A stretch of 16,531 bases of DNA from Bryobacterales bacterium. GTDB taxonomy: Bacteria; Acidobacteriota; Terriglobia; Bryobacterales; Bryobacteraceae. The notes under the pieces are model-generated. The model had not been told where the DNA came from. It made no database searches and was given only the letters and a program-made list of their open reading frames with translations. A program made the translations under genes and the position numbers. The DNA lies in assembly GCA_003132865.1 (NCBI GenBank), contig PKYZ01000502.1, positions 1 through 16,531 on the forward strand, given 5' to 3'. Positions 16,070-16,531 of the stretch are shown in pieces. The stretch's first letter is position 1, and each line of letters opens with the position of its first letter.

Positions 16070-16459
16070 GTGGCGGTCTTTCCAATTCAGCGCCGCGAGT
16101 TTCTGGCGGCGCATTTCCGCAAGCCCAATCCCTTCGGTGTTGTTCTGGCCCACGTAGAAGCCGGCTCCGACGACTTTCCGTTCGAGAAACAGGCACAGGA
16201 AATCGAGAACCGGCTCGCGGCCATGCTGCACGGCGAGGAGTTGCCCCTGGCTGTGGGCTTCCCGGGGACGCCGCGGCCGCGGCGTTACATTCGCATCGCG
16301 GAAGGCGTCTCGGAAGCCGAATTTGGAGACGGAGAAGCATTCGAGCCGGCGGTGGCGGAATGGATCCGCTCGCTCGGCCGCGTGCGCCGCGCGCGGTTTT
16401 TCACGCTGCCCGACGACATGGTCCGTTACGAGATTAATGAGGCTCGCACAATACAGTGA
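16070..16459 (+). CDS. Hypothetical protein, 129 residues
   Basis: A small protein I do not recognise (GTG start, VAVFPIQRREFLAAHF). It has no signal peptide or membrane segment; acidic and basic patches alternate. Segments such as FEKQAQEIENRLAAML suggest a helix, and GFPGTPRPRRYIRIAEG a basic loop. There is no Shine-Dalgarno; TAACAT (16058-16063) ends 6 nt before the GTG, resembling the arrangement at the LacI-family gene, so a leaderless start is possible. It lies alone between the palindromic repeats and the inverted repeat at the window's end. Codon bias looks coding (G/C-rich third positions), but function is unknown and the start may be wrong. Confidence 0.6.
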   Translation: MAVFPIQRREFLAAHFRKPNPFGVVLAHVEAGSDDFPFEKQAQEIENRLAAMLHGEELPLAVGFPGTPRPRRYIRIAEGVSEAEFGDGEAFEPAVAEWIRSLGRVRRARFFTLPDDMVRYEINEARTIQ

Positions 16460-16470
16460 CAAAGTCCGCT

Positions 16471-16531
16471 CCCTGACGGTCGCGGCTCGGTGTGCGGCCG
16501 TGTGCCTTATGCGGAGCCGCGACCGTAAGGG
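16471..16531. repeat. 18-bp near-perfect inverted repeat at the window end
   Basis: The left arm CCCTGACGGTCGCGGCTC (16471-16488) pairs with the right arm GAGCCGCGACCGTAAGGG (16514-16531) with a single mismatch, around a 25-nt loop. It starts 11 nt after the stop of the 129-residue gene, so it could end that transcript. The right arm reaches the window edge and may be longer. Long GC-rich stems of this type are typical of dispersed extragenic palindromes; copy number cannot be judged from one window. Confidence 0.6.

Overview
The window is GC-rich, densely coded bacterial DNA. The gene set suggests Acidobacteriota, most likely a Solibacter/Bryobacterales relative: an Oar-like TonB-dependent receptor with an N-terminal carboxypeptidase-regulatory domain, a CRTAC-type FG-GAP/ASPIC protein, a PQQ dehydrogenase with a built-in cytochrome c domain, many exported enzymes, and GC-rich palindromes between genes. 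This assignment rests on gene families and style only, not on a marker gene.

Layout. 42-1568 (-) encodes an exported protein that looks like an alpha/alpha-barrel carbohydrate enzyme. It diverges, across a 32-base gap, from a PQQ quinohaemoprotein dehydrogenase (1601-4093, +). The conserved part of the dehydrogenase ends near 3697, but its frame has no stop until 4093, inside the next gene. The stretch 3719-3921 also holds what looks like a frameshifted small gene. Next come an exported FG-GAP/ASPIC protein (3933-5615, +) and, one base later, a GH35-type beta-galactosidase (5617-7188, +). A second coupled pair follows: a Tat-exported alkaline-phosphatase-superfamily protein (7256-8377, +) and a 389-residue protein of unknown function (8379-9548, +). 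The convergent gap 9549-9747 can fold into a long stem-loop and may encode an RNA.

Regulated transport module. On the minus strand lie an exported TPR protein (9748-10980) and a LacI-family repressor (11056-12138). Divergent from the repressor is the large TonB-dependent receptor (12401-15928, +). The shared control region is unusually readable. The repressor has a TTGATT-N17-TATAAC promoter that puts transcription start almost on its GTG codon. The receptor has a TTGACA-N18-TAAAAT promoter with an AT-rich upstream tract, and a classic LacI-family operator lies over the predicted start site. A GC-rich stem-loop and a cluster of palindromic repeats follow the receptor, then a 129-residue hypothetical protein (16070-16459) and an 18-bp inverted repeat at the window's end.

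Together the genes suggest periplasmic or cell-surface handling of carbohydrate: glycoside cleavage, sugar or alcohol oxidation feeding electrons to a haem, and repressor-controlled outer-membrane uptake. The substrate cannot be read from the sequence. No CRISPR array, transposase, tRNA or rRNA gene was seen.
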